From assembly GCF_004137685.1 (NCBI RefSeq), contig NZ_QYBB01000003.1, positions 186,001-250,000 of the forward strand: 64,000 nucleotides of DNA, in the 5' to 3' direction. The notes beneath the pieces were generated by a model. That model did not search any database and was not told the DNA's origin. It saw only the letters and a program-made list of their open reading frames with translations. The DNA is from Lichenibacterium minor. GTDB lineage: Bacteria; Pseudomonadota; Alphaproteobacteria; Rhizobiales; Beijerinckiaceae. Shown here one piece after another: positions 46,762 through 56,095 of this stretch (position 1 is the first letter of the stretch; the number at the start of each line of letters is the position of its first letter). The position numbers were made by a program, and so were the translations under genes.

Positions 46762-48063
46762 ATGAGCCGCGGCGATCCAGCGGAATCCGCGCTGAAGCGC
46801 CAGGCTTCCCGCTCCACCGACACGATGCCGGACCGATCCACGGCGCGGCTCGGGCTCCCGGGCGACGCCTCGACGGCGGCGCGGGTCGCCGCCGGGCTCG
46901 CGGCCGCGCTGCTCGGCTTCGGGCTGCCGGTGTTGATGGTCCTGGCCAACAAGTCCGCCCCCGCCACGCTCGGCGCTGCCGCGGTCGCCGCCAACGCCGC
47001 CGCGCTGCTGGCCGGCCGCGGCCCCGCCCTCCTCCGCCGCTACGCCGCCGCGCTCCGCTCGGCGCCGACGCTCATCGCCGTCGGCGTCCTGGCGATCTTC
47101 GCCCTCAGCTTCGCCTGGACGATCGACGCGCGGCTGACGGCGCGCGGCTTCGTCGAAGGCCTGCCGGAGCTCGCCTTCGCGCTCGGCCTCGCCGCGGCCT
47201 GGCCGCTGGTGGGGCGACGGACCGATGCGCGCTGGCTCGTGGCCGGCGTCGCCGTCGCCGGTTTGCTGATCCTGTTCGAACATGCGGCCGGCCTGCCGCT
47301 CCACGCCCTGCTGCGCGCGCGCGGCGAAGCGTGGGACCTGAAGCGCAGCGCCGTGCCCCCGCTCCTGCTGCTGTGGCCCGCCGCGGCGGTCCTGTGGCCG
47401 GCGCGCCGGTTCGCCGGCCTCGCCGGCCTCGTCGGCGCCGTGGCGGTCGGCATCGCGGCGTCGCATTCCGGCGCGCCGGGGGCGGCGCTGGCGGTCGGCG
47501 CCGCGCTCTTCGCCCTGGCGCTGGCGGCCCCGCGCGCCGCGCTCGGCGTCACGGCCATCGGGCTCGCCGCGCTGGTCGTGACGGCGCCCTGGACCGGTTC
47601 GATCCTGACGCGGGCCCTCCCGCCCGACACCCGGCAGGAGTTGCGCGAAGAACACGCCGAGCACAGGCTCGCCATCTGGACCGCCTTTCAACACCGCGGC
47701 TTCGATCGGCCGTGGCTCGGGCATGGCTTCGACGCGAGCTTCTCGGTCGCCGAAGCGCCCCGTCCAGGGGGCGACCCCGCCCCGGAAGACAGCGCTCGGA
47801 TCGTCGGGTTCCACCCGCACGACGTCGTGCTGCAGTTCTGGATCGAACTCGGCGCGCTGGGCCTCGCCGCCGCGTCGCTGGTCTTCTGCTTCGTCGTGGG
47901 GCGGCTGCGAAACCGGAGGGGCGTGCCCCTGGCGTCGCGCCTCGGGCTGCTCGCCGCCGTCATGGGCGTCGGCCTAGTGGGCCTGAGCGCGTGGCAACCC
48001 TGGTGGATCGCGTCCGTGGCCGCCGCCCTGCTGTGGTTCGGCCGGGAAGAACCGCAGCCCTGA
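46762..48063 (+). CDS. O-antigen-ligase/polymerase-like membrane protein
   Basis: 433 residues with about ten hydrophobic segments. The long periplasmic loop characteristic of Wzy_C/WaaL proteins lies around residues 275-350 and contains AEHRLAIWTAFQHRG, then WLGHGFDASF and HPHDVVLQFWIELGALG, the conserved Arg and His positions of the ligase family. Such enzymes join or polymerise surface glycans. No glycosyltransferase cluster is adjacent, although galE/galU are in the window. Start ATG 46762; the Met at residue 22 is an alternative. Convergent with the hybrid kinase gene. Confidence 0.8.
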   Translation: MSRGDPAESALKRQASRSTDTMPDRSTARLGLPGDASTAARVAAGLAAALLGFGLPVLMVLANKSAPATLGAAAVAANAAALLAGRGPALLRRYAAALRSAPTLIAVGVLAIFALSFAWTIDARLTARGFVEGLPELAFALGLAAAWPLVGRRTDARWLVAGVAVAGLLILFEHAAGLPLHALLRARGEAWDLKRSAVPPLLLLWPAAAVLWPARRFAGLAGLVGAVAVGIAASHSGAPGAALAVGAALFALALAAPRAALGVTAIGLAALVVTAPWTGSILTRALPPDTRQELREEHAEHRLAIWTAFQHRGFDRPWLGHGFDASFSVAEAPRPGGDPAPEDSARIVGFHPHDVVLQFWIELGALGLAAASLVFCFVVGRLRNRRGVPLASRLGLLAAVMGVGLVGLSAWQPWWIASVAAALLWFGREEPQP

Positions 48064-48115
48064 GCACCTGCCCGGGCTTCGCCCGGCTCGCGGCCGGCTT
48101 CGGGACGGCCCGAGG

Positions 48116-50557
48116 TCAGCGGGTCCGGCGCGCCGCTGCGCCCCACAGCGCGCGCGACAGGTCCTCGATGGAATAAGGCTTGCGCAGCAGCTCGAAGCCC
48201 GACGTGCCTTCCTGCGCCAGGACGTGGCTGTAGCCCGAGGTCAGGAGCACCGGCAGGCCGGGATGCCGCTCGGCGACGAGGCGCGCGAAGGTCACGCCGT
48301 CCATGCCCGGCATCACGACGTCCGAGAACACGACGTCGAAGCCCGCGGCGCCCCGCTCGAGCTCGGCCAGGCCCGCCGCGGCATCCATCACCAGGGTCGG
48401 GCCGTAGCCGAGTTCCGACAGCGTGCCCACCGCGAACGCCCCCACCTCCGCGTTGTCCTCGACGACGAGGACCCGCGTCCCGTGCCCCTCCGCGGGCCCC
48501 GGAAGGGCGGCGTCGGCGACGGCGGCCTGGCGCCCGACGTCGCCGACCCGCGGCAGGTAGAGCGTGAACACCGTGCCGGACCCGGGCTCGCTTTCGACGC
48601 CGATGTCGCCGCCCGACTGCTTGGCGAAGCCGAACACCTGGCTCAGCCCCAGCCCCGTCCCCTGGCCCACGCCCTTCGTGGTGAAAAAGGGCTCGAAGAT
48701 GCGTTCGATGTCGGCGGGCCTGATGCCCGATCCCGTGTCGGACAGCGACACGGTGACGACGTCGCCCGGCAGGCGCGGGTGGCTGCGGAGCAACGGGATC
48801 TCGGACGCGGCCCCGACCGCGATCGTCAGCGTCCCCTGCCCGTCCATGGCGTCGCGGGCGTTGACGGCGAGGTTCACCAGGGCCGTGTCGAACTGGCTCG
48901 GATCGGCGCTGATGAGGCAGGGGTGGTCCGGCACCCGCAGGTCGACGCGGATGCGGGACCCCGTCAGCGTGCCCAGCATGTCGCGCAGGGCCGACACGCT
49001 GCCCACCGCGTCGAACACTTCCGGCCGAAGGGGCTGGCGGCGCGCGAAGGCCAGGAGCTGGCCCGTCAGCTTCGCGGCGCGGGCGGCCGTGTCGGAGATG
49101 GCGTCGACGTAGCGGCGGCGGCGCTCTTCGGACAGGTTCGGGCGCTTCAACAGGTCCACCGACGAGCGGATCACGGTCAGCAGGTTGTTGAAGTCGTGCG
49201 CCACGCCGCCGGTGAGCTGGCCCACGGCCTCCATCTTCTGCGATTGCCGCAGGCCGTCCTCGGCCGTGCGCTGCTCGGTCATGTCGCGGCCGCAGAACAG
49301 CACCAGGGGGTCGATGTCCTCGTCCACGCCGATCGGCGCGACGGCGACGTTGAGCACGATCGGCCGCCGGCCGCCGAAGCGGCGCTCGGCTTCGTAGCGG
49401 CCGTTTTCCCCGGTCGCGAGGCAGAAGCGCGCTTCACGCTCGATCATGTCCGCCGCGGCGGCGTCGACGAGATCGGACGGGAACCGTCCCACGACGGCCG
49501 CGCGGTCGAGGCCGTAGAGCGCTTCCGCGGCGGTGTTGAGGTCGGCGTAGACCAGCCTGCCGTCGGGGCGGAGCCGCATCAGGAACAGGGATTCGGGCGA
49601 CGCATCGAAGGTGGCGCGGAACCTCGTCTCGCTCGACGCGAGGTCGCGCGTGCGCTCGGCGACGCGGGCTTCGAGCTCCGTGTTGGCCCCGCGCAGCAGG
49701 GCCTCGACGTCCTTCCGGTCGGTGACGTCGATGGCGCAGATGTAGAGGCCGTCCACGTGGCCTTCGTCCGTCAAGCGCGGCAGGTAGCGGATGTCGGCGA
49801 ACCTGCGGCGGCCGTCGGGGAACGGCCAGTCCAGTTCGAGGCGAGACGCCGTGCCGCCGAGCGCGCGCTCGAAGGCGGCACGCCGCACCTCGAAGCTCAC
49901 GCCTTCGGGGACGTCGCGGACCGAGCGGCCGACGATCTCGTCGGGCGCCACGGCGAACCAGTCCTGGTAGGTGCGGTTGGCGTAGCGGTAGACGAGGTCG
50001 CGGTCGACGAAGGCGATCAGCACCGGAAGGGCGTCGGTGACGAGCCGCAGCTCCGCTTCGCGCTCGCGCTGCCGCTTCGACGCCAGCACGTGGTCGGTGG
50101 TCTCGTTGGTGACGCAGAACAGCCCGCACACGCTGCCGTCCGCGTCGCGCAGCGGCGAATAGGAGAAGGTCCACCACGTCCGCTCGGGCTCGCCGCGGCG
50201 CGCCATCACGATCGGCATGTCGACGTGCCGGCTGGGCCGGCCGTCGAGGGCATCCTCCACCCAGGGGCGCACCGCGTCCCAGGCGTCGGGCCACAGCTCG
50301 GGCAGCGTGGTGCCGAGCGCCACCGGCAGCCGCGGGCCGAGCACCGGGCGGTAGGCGTCGTTGAAGAAAAAATGCAGCTCCGGCCCCCAGGCCAGGTACA
50401 TGCTCTCGGGCGAGTCGAGGATCAGGTCCACCGCCGTCCGCAGGGGGGCGGGCCAGCCGGACGGCGGGCCGATGCGCGTGGTCGACCAGTCGAGGGCGCG
50501 CATCTCCGCCGCCGTGACGCCGCCCGCATGCGGAAAGCTCGGCCGGTCAGGCGGCAT
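48116..50557 (-). CDS. Hybrid sensor histidine kinase (PAS-HisKA-HATPase-receiver)
   Basis: 813 residues, apparently soluble (no membrane segment). Three PAS-type regions in the N-terminal half: one around MYLAWGPELHFFFNDAY, one around VDRDLVYRYANRTYQDWF, and one around GRLVYADLNTAAEALYG, with a coiled linker ending in EARVAERTRDL. HisKA has VGQLTGGVAHDFNNLLTVIR (His as acceptor), HATPase_c LVNLAVNARDAM, LSDTGSGI and GTGLGLSQVFGFAKQSGG. A C-terminal receiver shows VLVVEDNAEVG, FSDVVMPGMDG and LRKPYS. Its start lies 75 bases after the Nit1C flavin-oxidoreductase gene in the same direction, so it may share that transcript. Target unknown. Start ATG 50557 preferred over GTG 50596. Confidence 0.92.
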   Translation of the reverse strand: MPPDRPSFPHAGGVTAAEMRALDWSTTRIGPPSGWPAPLRTAVDLILDSPESMYLAWGPELHFFFNDAYRPVLGPRLPVALGTTLPELWPDAWDAVRPWVEDALDGRPSRHVDMPIVMARRGEPERTWWTFSYSPLRDADGSVCGLFCVTNETTDHVLASKRQREREAELRLVTDALPVLIAFVDRDLVYRYANRTYQDWFAVAPDEIVGRSVRDVPEGVSFEVRRAAFERALGGTASRLELDWPFPDGRRRFADIRYLPRLTDEGHVDGLYICAIDVTDRKDVEALLRGANTELEARVAERTRDLASSETRFRATFDASPESLFLMRLRPDGRLVYADLNTAAEALYGLDRAAVVGRFPSDLVDAAAADMIEREARFCLATGENGRYEAERRFGGRRPIVLNVAVAPIGVDEDIDPLVLFCGRDMTEQRTAEDGLRQSQKMEAVGQLTGGVAHDFNNLLTVIRSSVDLLKRPNLSEERRRRYVDAISDTAARAAKLTGQLLAFARRQPLRPEVFDAVGSVSALRDMLGTLTGSRIRVDLRVPDHPCLISADPSQFDTALVNLAVNARDAMDGQGTLTIAVGAASEIPLLRSHPRLPGDVVTVSLSDTGSGIRPADIERIFEPFFTTKGVGQGTGLGLSQVFGFAKQSGGDIGVESEPGSGTVFTLYLPRVGDVGRQAAVADAALPGPAEGHGTRVLVVEDNAEVGAFAVGTLSELGYGPTLVMDAAAGLAELERGAAGFDVVFSDVVMPGMDGVTFARLVAERHPGLPVLLTSGYSHVLAQEGTSGFELLRKPYSIEDLSRALWGAAARRTR

Positions 50558-50632
50558 GACGGAGGGGGATGGTGGGCAGGGTCGGCACCCGTCCACGCTA
50601 TACAGGCGAGCCCGCGCCGTGCCTACGGCGTT

Positions 50633-51916
50633 TCAGCCCCGTCCCAGGGCGGCGCGCAGCGGGGCGATCTCGGCCGGGAAGGTGCGCTCCACGATGGCGT
50701 CGACGACGTGTTCGGCATCCTCGGCGATGCGCGAGAAGCGTCCCGAGCCCCAGGAGTTGAGCCAGGGGAGGCCCACCACCATCAGCCCCGGCACGGCCGT
50801 CACGCCGCGCTCGTGCTCGGGATATCCGGCTCCGGTGAAGCAGGGCACGTCCATCCAGCTCCAGTCCGACCGGAAGCCCGTGCCCCAGACCACGGAAGCG
50901 ATGCCGGCTTCGGCGAGGTCGAGGGAAAGAGGCTCGACCTGCGGCTCCCAGGCCGGCGCGTAGGCGGGCTCCGCCGGCGCGTCGATGCCGCGCTCGGCGA
51001 TATGGCGGTCGATGAGGGCGCGGATGCCGAGGTAGACCTCGTCGGCGGCATCGAGCTTGGCGCGGAGGTCCGGCTCGAAGGTCAGGGCCGGGCCGCGGAC
51101 GGCGGCGAGGCGGCCGTAAAGCTTCATGCCTTCGGCGGCGAAGCGGCGCAGGTCGATCTCGCGGCCCCCGTCCCGGCCCGTCATGTAGTGGTTGGCCTGA
51201 CGGCGGACGAGCTTGCCCTTGGGATGGTCGGCCACCGTCATGGCATACTGGCCCATGTCGTCGAGCCAGCGGATGGCGTCCCGTCCCCGATAGCGACGCG
51301 GCGAGCGCGGCGCGCTGCCGACCGATACGTGGACCTGCCGCCCGGCGAGGTGCAGGTCTTCGGCGATCTGGCAGCCCGACTGCCCGGTGCCGACGACCAG
51401 CACGCCGCCCGGGGGGAGCTGTCCGGGGTTCTTGTATCCCGACGAATGGACCTGCACGATCCCGTCCGGCAGGCGTGCGGCCTCCGCCGGCAGGTTGGGC
51501 CGGTGGTAGGCGCCCGTCGCCACCACGACGTTGGACGCCGTGTAGCCGCCTTCCGTCGTGGCCAGGGCGAAGGTGCCGTCGGGCCGGCGGCTCAGCGCCG
51601 TGACGGCCACGCCTTCCCGGACCGGCGGCTTCACGGCGGCGGCGAAGCCCTCGACGTAGCGGACGATGTCGTCCTTGACCATGAAGCCGTCGGGGTCGGG
51701 CCCGGCATAGGGGTAGCCGGGCAGCTGGCATTGCCAGTTCGGCGTGACCAGGCAGAAGCTGTCCCACCGGTCGTCGCGCCAGGCGTGGCCGACGCTGTCG
51801 CGCTCGAGGACGAGGTGGTCGAGGCCCCGCCGCTTCAGGAAGTGGCTGACGGACAGGCCGGCCTGGCCGCCCCCGACCACGATGACCGGCAGGTGCGGGA
51901 CGGAAAGCTTGTCCAT
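50633..51916 (-). CDS. nitH: Flavin-dependent oxidoreductase, MSMEG_0569 family (NitH)
   Basis: 427 residues related to flavin-containing monooxygenases. FAD site [21 protein letters not shown] at residue 11; [22 protein letters not shown]; a second dinucleotide site [17 protein letters not shown] near residue 170 for NAD(P)H; and [14 protein letters not shown] and [16 protein letters not shown] at the C-terminus. Last gene of the Nit1C-type cluster; only 5 bases separate it from the MSMEG_0570 gene. In Pseudomonas fluorescens Nit1C the flavoprotein NitH is one of the cluster products linked to growth on cyanide. Substrate not established. ATG 51916. Confidence 0.92.
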   Translation of the reverse strand: MDKLSVPHLPVIVVGGGQAGLSVSHFLKRRGLDHLVLERDSVGHAWRDDRWDSFCLVTPNWQCQLPGYPYAGPDPDGFMVKDDIVRYVEGFAAAVKPPVREGVAVTALSRRPDGTFALATTEGGYTASNVVVATGAYHRPNLPAEAARLPDGIVQVHSSGYKNPGQLPPGGVLVVGTGQSGCQIAEDLHLAGRQVHVSVGSAPRSPRRYRGRDAIRWLDDMGQYAMTVADHPKGKLVRRQANHYMTGRDGGREIDLRRFAAEGMKLYGRLAAVRGPALTFEPDLRAKLDAADEVYLGIRALIDRHIAERGIDAPAEPAYAPAWEPQVEPLSLDLAEAGIASVVWGTGFRSDWSWMDVPCFTGAGYPEHERGVTAVPGLMVVGLPWLNSWGSGRFSRIAEDAEHVVDAIVERTFPAEIAPLRAALGRG

Positions 51917-51921
51917 GGGCG

Positions 51922-52209
51922 TCACTCTTCGAAGGCTTCGACCAGCACGGCGGCGTCGGGCGCGCGGGGCTGTCGGGCCGCGGCGGCCCGGATGTCGCGG
52001 AGCTGGCCCAGGGCGAGCGAACATGGAAAGCCGTAGCGGGCCTTCACCCGCTCGCTGGCGACCGTCAGGGCTTCCGCGGCCTTCGCCACGAAGGCGTCGA
52101 CGGGGTAGCTTTGGCCGGGCACGAGGTAGTCCTTGATGACCAGCGACGGCGAATAGCAGCTGTCGCGGCTGCCGTCGGGCCACAGCACGGTGAAGCGCAT
52201 CTCAGGCAT
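51922..52209 (-). CDS. MSMEG_0570-family nitrogen-starvation response protein
   Basis: 95 residues starting MPEMRFTVLWPDGSRDSCYS, then PSLVIKDYLVPGQSYPVDAF and ASERVKARYGFPCS. This small conserved protein is found almost only in Nit1C-type clusters, where it probably corresponds to NitG. Function unknown. Its start overlaps the stop of the glycosyltransferase gene by 8 bases. Two conserved Cys residues (SCYS and PCSLA) are notable in such a short protein. Confidence 0.88.
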   Translation of the reverse strand: MPEMRFTVLWPDGSRDSCYSPSLVIKDYLVPGQSYPVDAFVAKAAEALTVASERVKARYGFPCSLALGQLRDIRAAAARQPRAPDAAVLVEAFEE

Positions 52210-53392
52210 GGGCGGCGATCCTCGGGCCGGACGGGACGGCGAGATGGGCCGCGTAATGGTCGAGGTGCCGGCGCGCGCTCGACGCCCAATCGAAGCGGGC
52301 CGCGACGGCGTGGCCGCGCGCCACCCGGGCGGCGCGGGCGCGCGGGTCGAGCGCGTCCTCCATCGCCCCGGCGATCGAGGCGACGTCGGTCGGCTCGGCC
52401 CAGGCGGCGTCGTCGGGCCCGAGATATTCCGTGAAGGGCGCGATGCGCGACACCACGACGGGCGTGCCGCAGGCCATGGCCTCGACCACGCTGAGCCCGA
52501 AGCCCTCCTGCAGGGACGGGAAGGCCAGCGCGTCGGCGACCCGGTACAGCGCCGGCACCTCGGCCTGCGGCACCGGCCCGGCCAGCACCACGGCCCCGCC
52601 CGGCCGCGCGCCGAGGTTCAGCCGCAGCAGCGCCTCGTCGCAGAGCCTCGCATAGGCCGAATGGTCGAGCACGGACGCGCCGCCCACGATCACGAGCTGC
52701 GCCCGGGGATGGCGGGCGCGGACCCGCGCGAAGGCCTCGATGATGCGCAGCGAGTTCTTGCGCGGTTCGCGACCGCCGACCGCCAGGAGGATGGGGCCTT
52801 CGCCGAGGCCGAGCCGGGCCCGCACGGCGGCGTCCGACGCGTCCGGCCGGGGCGAGAAGGCGCCGACGTCGACCCCGTTCGACACGCGCCCGGCGTCGAC
52901 CCCGTAGCGGGCCCGCAGCAGCTCGACCCAGGTGTCGCTGACGCAGAGCGCCGTCCCGGCTTCGACGACCGCGCGGCGCTGGCGCGCCTCGACGCGGGGG
53001 TCGGAGAAGTGGTCGAGGTGATGCACGGTGCGGACGAAGGGCGGGATCAGCCCGGCCCCGTGGAGCTCCGCCAGGGCGCTGCCGCCGATGCCGTCATGCG
53101 CGTGGTACAGGTCGAAGGCCCGGTTCCCGGGGGCGCTGAACCAATCCCAATAGTCGGCGACGCGCTGTTCCACCATGTCGTGGGTCGAGCGGCTCTCGAT
53201 GCGGCAGGCCGGCACCGACACCGTCGCGCAGGCGGCGGGCCGGAAGAAGCCAAGCCGCGCCGGGTCCGGGGCGTGGACCACGGCCTCGTGGCCCAGCGCC
53301 GTGAGGGCTTCCGCCAGCGACAGGCAGTGGCTGACGCCGCCGCGCGGGTTGGTGGAATGGGTGAGGATGGCGATGCGGAGCGGGCGGGTCAT
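52202..53392 (-). CDS. Glycosyltransferase, MSMEG_0565 family (GT4-type)
   Basis: 396 residues with two Rossmann halves: an N-terminal acceptor part (IAILTHSTNPRGGVSHCLSLAEAL, YHAHDGIGG, FVRTVHHLDHFSD) and a C-terminal donor part with LLAVGGREPRKNSLRIIEAFA, and SLQEGFGLSVVEAMACGTPVV containing the EX7E motif. It transfers a sugar from a nucleotide donor to an unknown acceptor. The family is named for its place in MSMEG_0565-0572-like clusters and is found in many but not all Nit1C sets. Its start overlaps the AIR-synthase stop by four bases (ATGA). The sugar link suggests that the cluster product is glycosylated, but this is inference. Confidence 0.92.
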   Translation of the reverse strand: MTRPLRIAILTHSTNPRGGVSHCLSLAEALTALGHEAVVHAPDPARLGFFRPAACATVSVPACRIESRSTHDMVEQRVADYWDWFSAPGNRAFDLYHAHDGIGGSALAELHGAGLIPPFVRTVHHLDHFSDPRVEARQRRAVVEAGTALCVSDTWVELLRARYGVDAGRVSNGVDVGAFSPRPDASDAAVRARLGLGEGPILLAVGGREPRKNSLRIIEAFARVRARHPRAQLVIVGGASVLDHSAYARLCDEALLRLNLGARPGGAVVLAGPVPQAEVPALYRVADALAFPSLQEGFGLSVVEAMACGTPVVVSRIAPFTEYLGPDDAAWAEPTDVASIAGAMEDALDPRARAARVARGHAVAARFDWASSARRHLDHYAAHLAVPSGPRIAAHA

Positions 53393-54393
53393 CCGACGGC
53401 CCCCGGGGCCGCCGAAAGGGCGCGAGCTGGCCGCGGGCCGCAGCCGATCAGCGGGGACTCGGAGAAGTCCCACACCGTGGCGACGTGCCGCCGGTCGGCG
53501 ATGCGCAACGCGTGGCCGGCGTCCACGCCGCCGACCCGCGCCGCCGCGATCCCCCGCGCCGCGAAGCGCGCCAGCACGGCCGCGGTGTCTCCCGGTGCGA
53601 CGCTCAGCAGGTATCCGTAGCTCGGGAAGCTCGCGAGCCAGCGGAAGGCGTCGACCCCGTCGGGCCGGGGCACGGCGTCGAGGTCCAGCGTGCCGCCCAC
53701 CCCCGAGGCTTCGAACAGCATGCCGGCGGTGCCGACCGCGCCCGCCATCGAGATGTCCTTCGCGGCCCCGCAAAGGCCCGCTTCCGCGATGGCGGCCAGC
53801 ACGTCGAGGTCGCCGCGCAGGCGCTCGGCCGGCGCCGCCGTGCTGGCGTCCCAGTTGGTCGACGTCGCGGACCGGTAAGCGCCGCGCAGGTCGACCGCCA
53901 TCACGAGGTCGTGGCCCGGCCGCGCGTCGAAGCTCGTCATGAGCGTCGAGGCGCGGCCCAGCACCGCGACGGCGAGGCCGCCGCGCTCGGCCCGCGCGTT
54001 GGTGTGGCCGCCGACGACCGGCACGCGGTAGCGGGCAGCGCCGTCGCGCAGCCCCTGCAGCACCGGCACCGCCGAAGAATCGTCCGCCGCCCACAGCGCG
54101 TCCACCACCGCGACCGGCCGCCCGCCCATGGCGGCGACGTCGCTGAGGTTGACCATCACGCCGCAATAGCCGGCGAACCAGGGCTCCACCGCCACGAAGG
54201 CGTCGATGAACCCCTCGATGGCGAGGAGCAGCCAGCCGTCCCCGTCGGGGATCGCCGCGCAATCGTCCCCCACCCGCACGGCGGCCGCGTCGCCCAGCCC
54301 CAGCGCCGCGACGGCGCCGGCGATGTCGCGCTTCCCGTCCATCCCGCGCGACGTCCGGATGCGGGCCGCGAGGTCGTCGACGAGCCGGTCCAT
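53389..54393 (-). CDS. nitF: AIR-synthase-like protein, Sll0787 family (NitF)
   Basis: 334 residues of the PurM/ThiL/SelD superfamily of ATP-dependent amidine/phosphate-forming enzymes. RVGDDCAAIPDGDG near residue 41 is the ATP/metal site. VMVNLSDVAAMGGRPVAVVDAL and VPVVGGHTN match the family core, and KDISMAGAVGTAGMLFEAS the second half. In many genomes this domain is fused to the GNAT protein (MSMEG_0567/Sll0787); here it is a separate gene sharing one base with the GNAT stop (TGATG). Substrate unknown; the family suggests activation of an amide, imine or carboxyl oxygen. Confidence 0.9.
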   Translation of the reverse strand: MDRLVDDLAARIRTSRGMDGKRDIAGAVAALGLGDAAAVRVGDDCAAIPDGDGWLLLAIEGFIDAFVAVEPWFAGYCGVMVNLSDVAAMGGRPVAVVDALWAADDSSAVPVLQGLRDGAARYRVPVVGGHTNARAERGGLAVAVLGRASTLMTSFDARPGHDLVMAVDLRGAYRSATSTNWDASTAAPAERLRGDLDVLAAIAEAGLCGAAKDISMAGAVGTAGMLFEASGVGGTLDLDAVPRPDGVDAFRWLASFPSYGYLLSVAPGDTAAVLARFAARGIAAARVGGVDAGHALRIADRRHVATVWDFSESPLIGCGPRPARALSAAPGAVG

Positions 54394-54935
54394 CAGGCCG
54401 CCACCCTGGCCAGCGCCGTGATGCCGGCGACCGGGTCGGCGAGCGGCGGATAGGCGGCGAGGTCGGCCTCCATCCGGTGGTGGGGCAGGCCGTGCAGCGC
54501 GACCTCGTCCAGCGTGCGCCAGGCGAGCTTGTGGAACAGGGGGGCGTTCTGCGCCTGCACGTGGGCGGTGAAGCGGCGGCAGCCGCGGGCGACGGCGGAC
54601 GACACGGCGACGCGGATCAGCGCGGCGCCGAGCGCCCCGATGCGGCGGTGGTCGGCCGCGACGGCGAGGCGCGAGCCCATCCACAGACCCGGCTCGGGCT
54701 CGTGGATCCGCACCGTCCCGACGACGTCGCCGGAGGTCACCGCCAGCGTCGACACTGCCACGATGGGGATCGCGACCGCGTCGAGGGCGTCGCGGTCGTC
54801 GTTTCCGAAGAGGCCCTGCTCGACGCAGAACACGCGGCGGCGCAGCGCCGCGGCGTCGCGGAACTCCCACGGGCGGTCGGCGAACTTCACCGTGAAGCTC
54901 GGGGCCGTGAAGGGCCTTTCGAACGGGACGATCAT
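54393..54935 (-). CDS. nitE: GNAT acetyltransferase-like protein, MSMEG_0567 N-terminal type (NitE)
   Basis: 180 residues of GNAT fold. FRDAAALRRRVFCVEQGLF is the family's start (like acyl-homoserine-lactone-synthase-type GNATs); VGTVRIHEPEPGLWMGSRLAV and HRRIGALGAALIRVAV hold the acetyl-CoA pyrophosphate loop (R/Q-x-x-G-x-G/A). QNAPLFHKLAW is the last conserved segment. Short overlaps on both sides (4 bases with the radical SAM gene, 1 base with the AIR-synthase gene) show tight coupling. Acyl acceptor unknown. Confidence 0.9.
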   Translation of the reverse strand: MIVPFERPFTAPSFTVKFADRPWEFRDAAALRRRVFCVEQGLFGNDDRDALDAVAIPIVAVSTLAVTSGDVVGTVRIHEPEPGLWMGSRLAVAADHRRIGALGAALIRVAVSSAVARGCRRFTAHVQAQNAPLFHKLAWRTLDEVALHGLPHHRMEADLAAYPPLADPVAGITALARVAA

Positions 54936-56095
54936 GGCGCGCGCCCCCCGGGCCGGCGCTCGTAGGACGACAGCGCCGAACAGGCGCCGCACTTGGCGCA
55001 GCCCGCCTTGACGTCGCCGCTGCTCATCCCGGCGCGGCGCAGCATGGCCGACAGCGGCCCCAGGATCGCGTGCATGAAATCGGGGCTCGGGGACGGGTGG
55101 CTTTCCAGCGGCGTCCCCGAGATCGGCACGAAGGGCACCACGAAGGGGTAGACGCCCATCCCCACCAGCGTTTCGCACATCGACAGAACGGCGGCGGGCG
55201 CGTCGCCGAGGCCGGCCAGGATGTAGGTCGACACCTGCCCGCGGCCGAACACCGGCACGGCCGCCGCGAAGGCCGCCATGTAGCGCTCCAGCGGGACGGA
55301 CGCCTTGCCGGGCATGATGCGGGCCCGCACGGCCGGCGTGACGGCTTCGAGGTGCATGCCGAGCGAATCGATGCCGGCGGCCTTCAGGCGGCCGAACCAC
55401 AGGTCGTCGTCGGGCGGCTCGCACTGGCCCTGGATGGGCAGGTCGATGGCCGCCTTCACGGCGAAGGCGGATTCGGCCAGGATGGCGGCGCCGCGGTCCG
55501 AGGTGGCGGGCGTGCCGGTGGTCATCACCATGTGCTTGACGCCGTCGAGGAGCACGGCGGCGCGGGCCACCTCGGCGAGTTGCTCGGGCGTCTTGCGGGC
55601 GACGGTGCGCCCGGCCGCCAGCGACTGGCCGATGGCGCAGAACTGGCAGGTCTTGGTGCGGCTCCCGTAGCGGATGCAGGTCTGCAGCACGGTCGTGGCG
55701 AGCACGTCGCGGCCGTGCAGCACGGCGATCTGCGGATAGGGCACGCCGTCGAAGGTTTGCAGCTTGTAGAAGCGCGGCTGCACCGGGAAGGCGACGCGGC
55801 CCACGCCGACGCCGTCGCGCTCCACCGTGCTGATCCCGTCGTCCCCGGGTTTCCGGACCACGTAGGGGCTGTCGAAGGCCGCCGCGGTGTGGACGGGGAT
55901 CATCACCGTCCGGCCGTCGATCGTCAGCGCCTTGTGGTCGGACGGGCCGGCGCCGCCGCGGCGGCTCCCGACGCCCGCGCTAGGGTCGAGCAGGCGCACC
56001 CCGAAGGACTGCAGCTCGTTGATCAGCCTCTCGGTCGACAGGGGAGGCGAGCCCGGCGACGGCGGGTGCGGCGAGCTCGGGCTGGCGTCGGTCAT
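54932..56095 (-). CDS. nitD: Radical SAM protein, MSMEG_0568 family (NitD)
   Basis: 387 residues. The iron-sulfur motif is CX9CX2C (Cys140, Cys150, Cys153 in [18 protein letters not shown]), longer than the classic CX3CX2C but typical for this family. A second cluster of Cys at the C-terminus (366, 369, 372: CAKCGACS) suggests an auxiliary iron-sulfur cluster. [13 protein letters not shown] and LGMHLEAV line the barrel, LGMHLEA being BioB/ThiH-like. The N-terminus (Pro/Ser-rich, about 18 residues) is encoded inside the end of the nitrilase gene, a 116-base overlap. No closer in-frame ATG or GTG exists downstream before the conserved region. Reaction unknown. Confidence 0.9.
   Translation of the reverse strand: MTDASPSSPHPPSPGSPPLSTERLINELQSFGVRLLDPSAGVGSRRGGAGPSDHKALTIDGRTVMIPVHTAAAFDSPYVVRKPGDDGISTVERDGVGVGRVAFPVQPRFYKLQTFDGVPYPQIAVLHGRDVLATTVLQTCIRYGSRTKTCQFCAIGQSLAAGRTVARKTPEQLAEVARAAVLLDGVKHMVMTTGTPATSDRGAAILAESAFAVKAAIDLPIQGQCEPPDDDLWFGRLKAAGIDSLGMHLEAVTPAVRARIMPGKASVPLERYMAAFAAAVPVFGRGQVSTYILAGLGDAPAAVLSMCETLVGMGVYPFVVPFVPISGTPLESHPSPSPDFMHAILGPLSAMLRRAGMSSGDVKAGCAKCGACSALSSYERRPGGRAP

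Noticed and set aside
48072..48086. Small hairpin (CCGGGC/GCCCGG) between the convergent ligase-like and hybrid-kinase genes
   Set aside because: Six-base stem and no U-tract; too weak to call a terminator.
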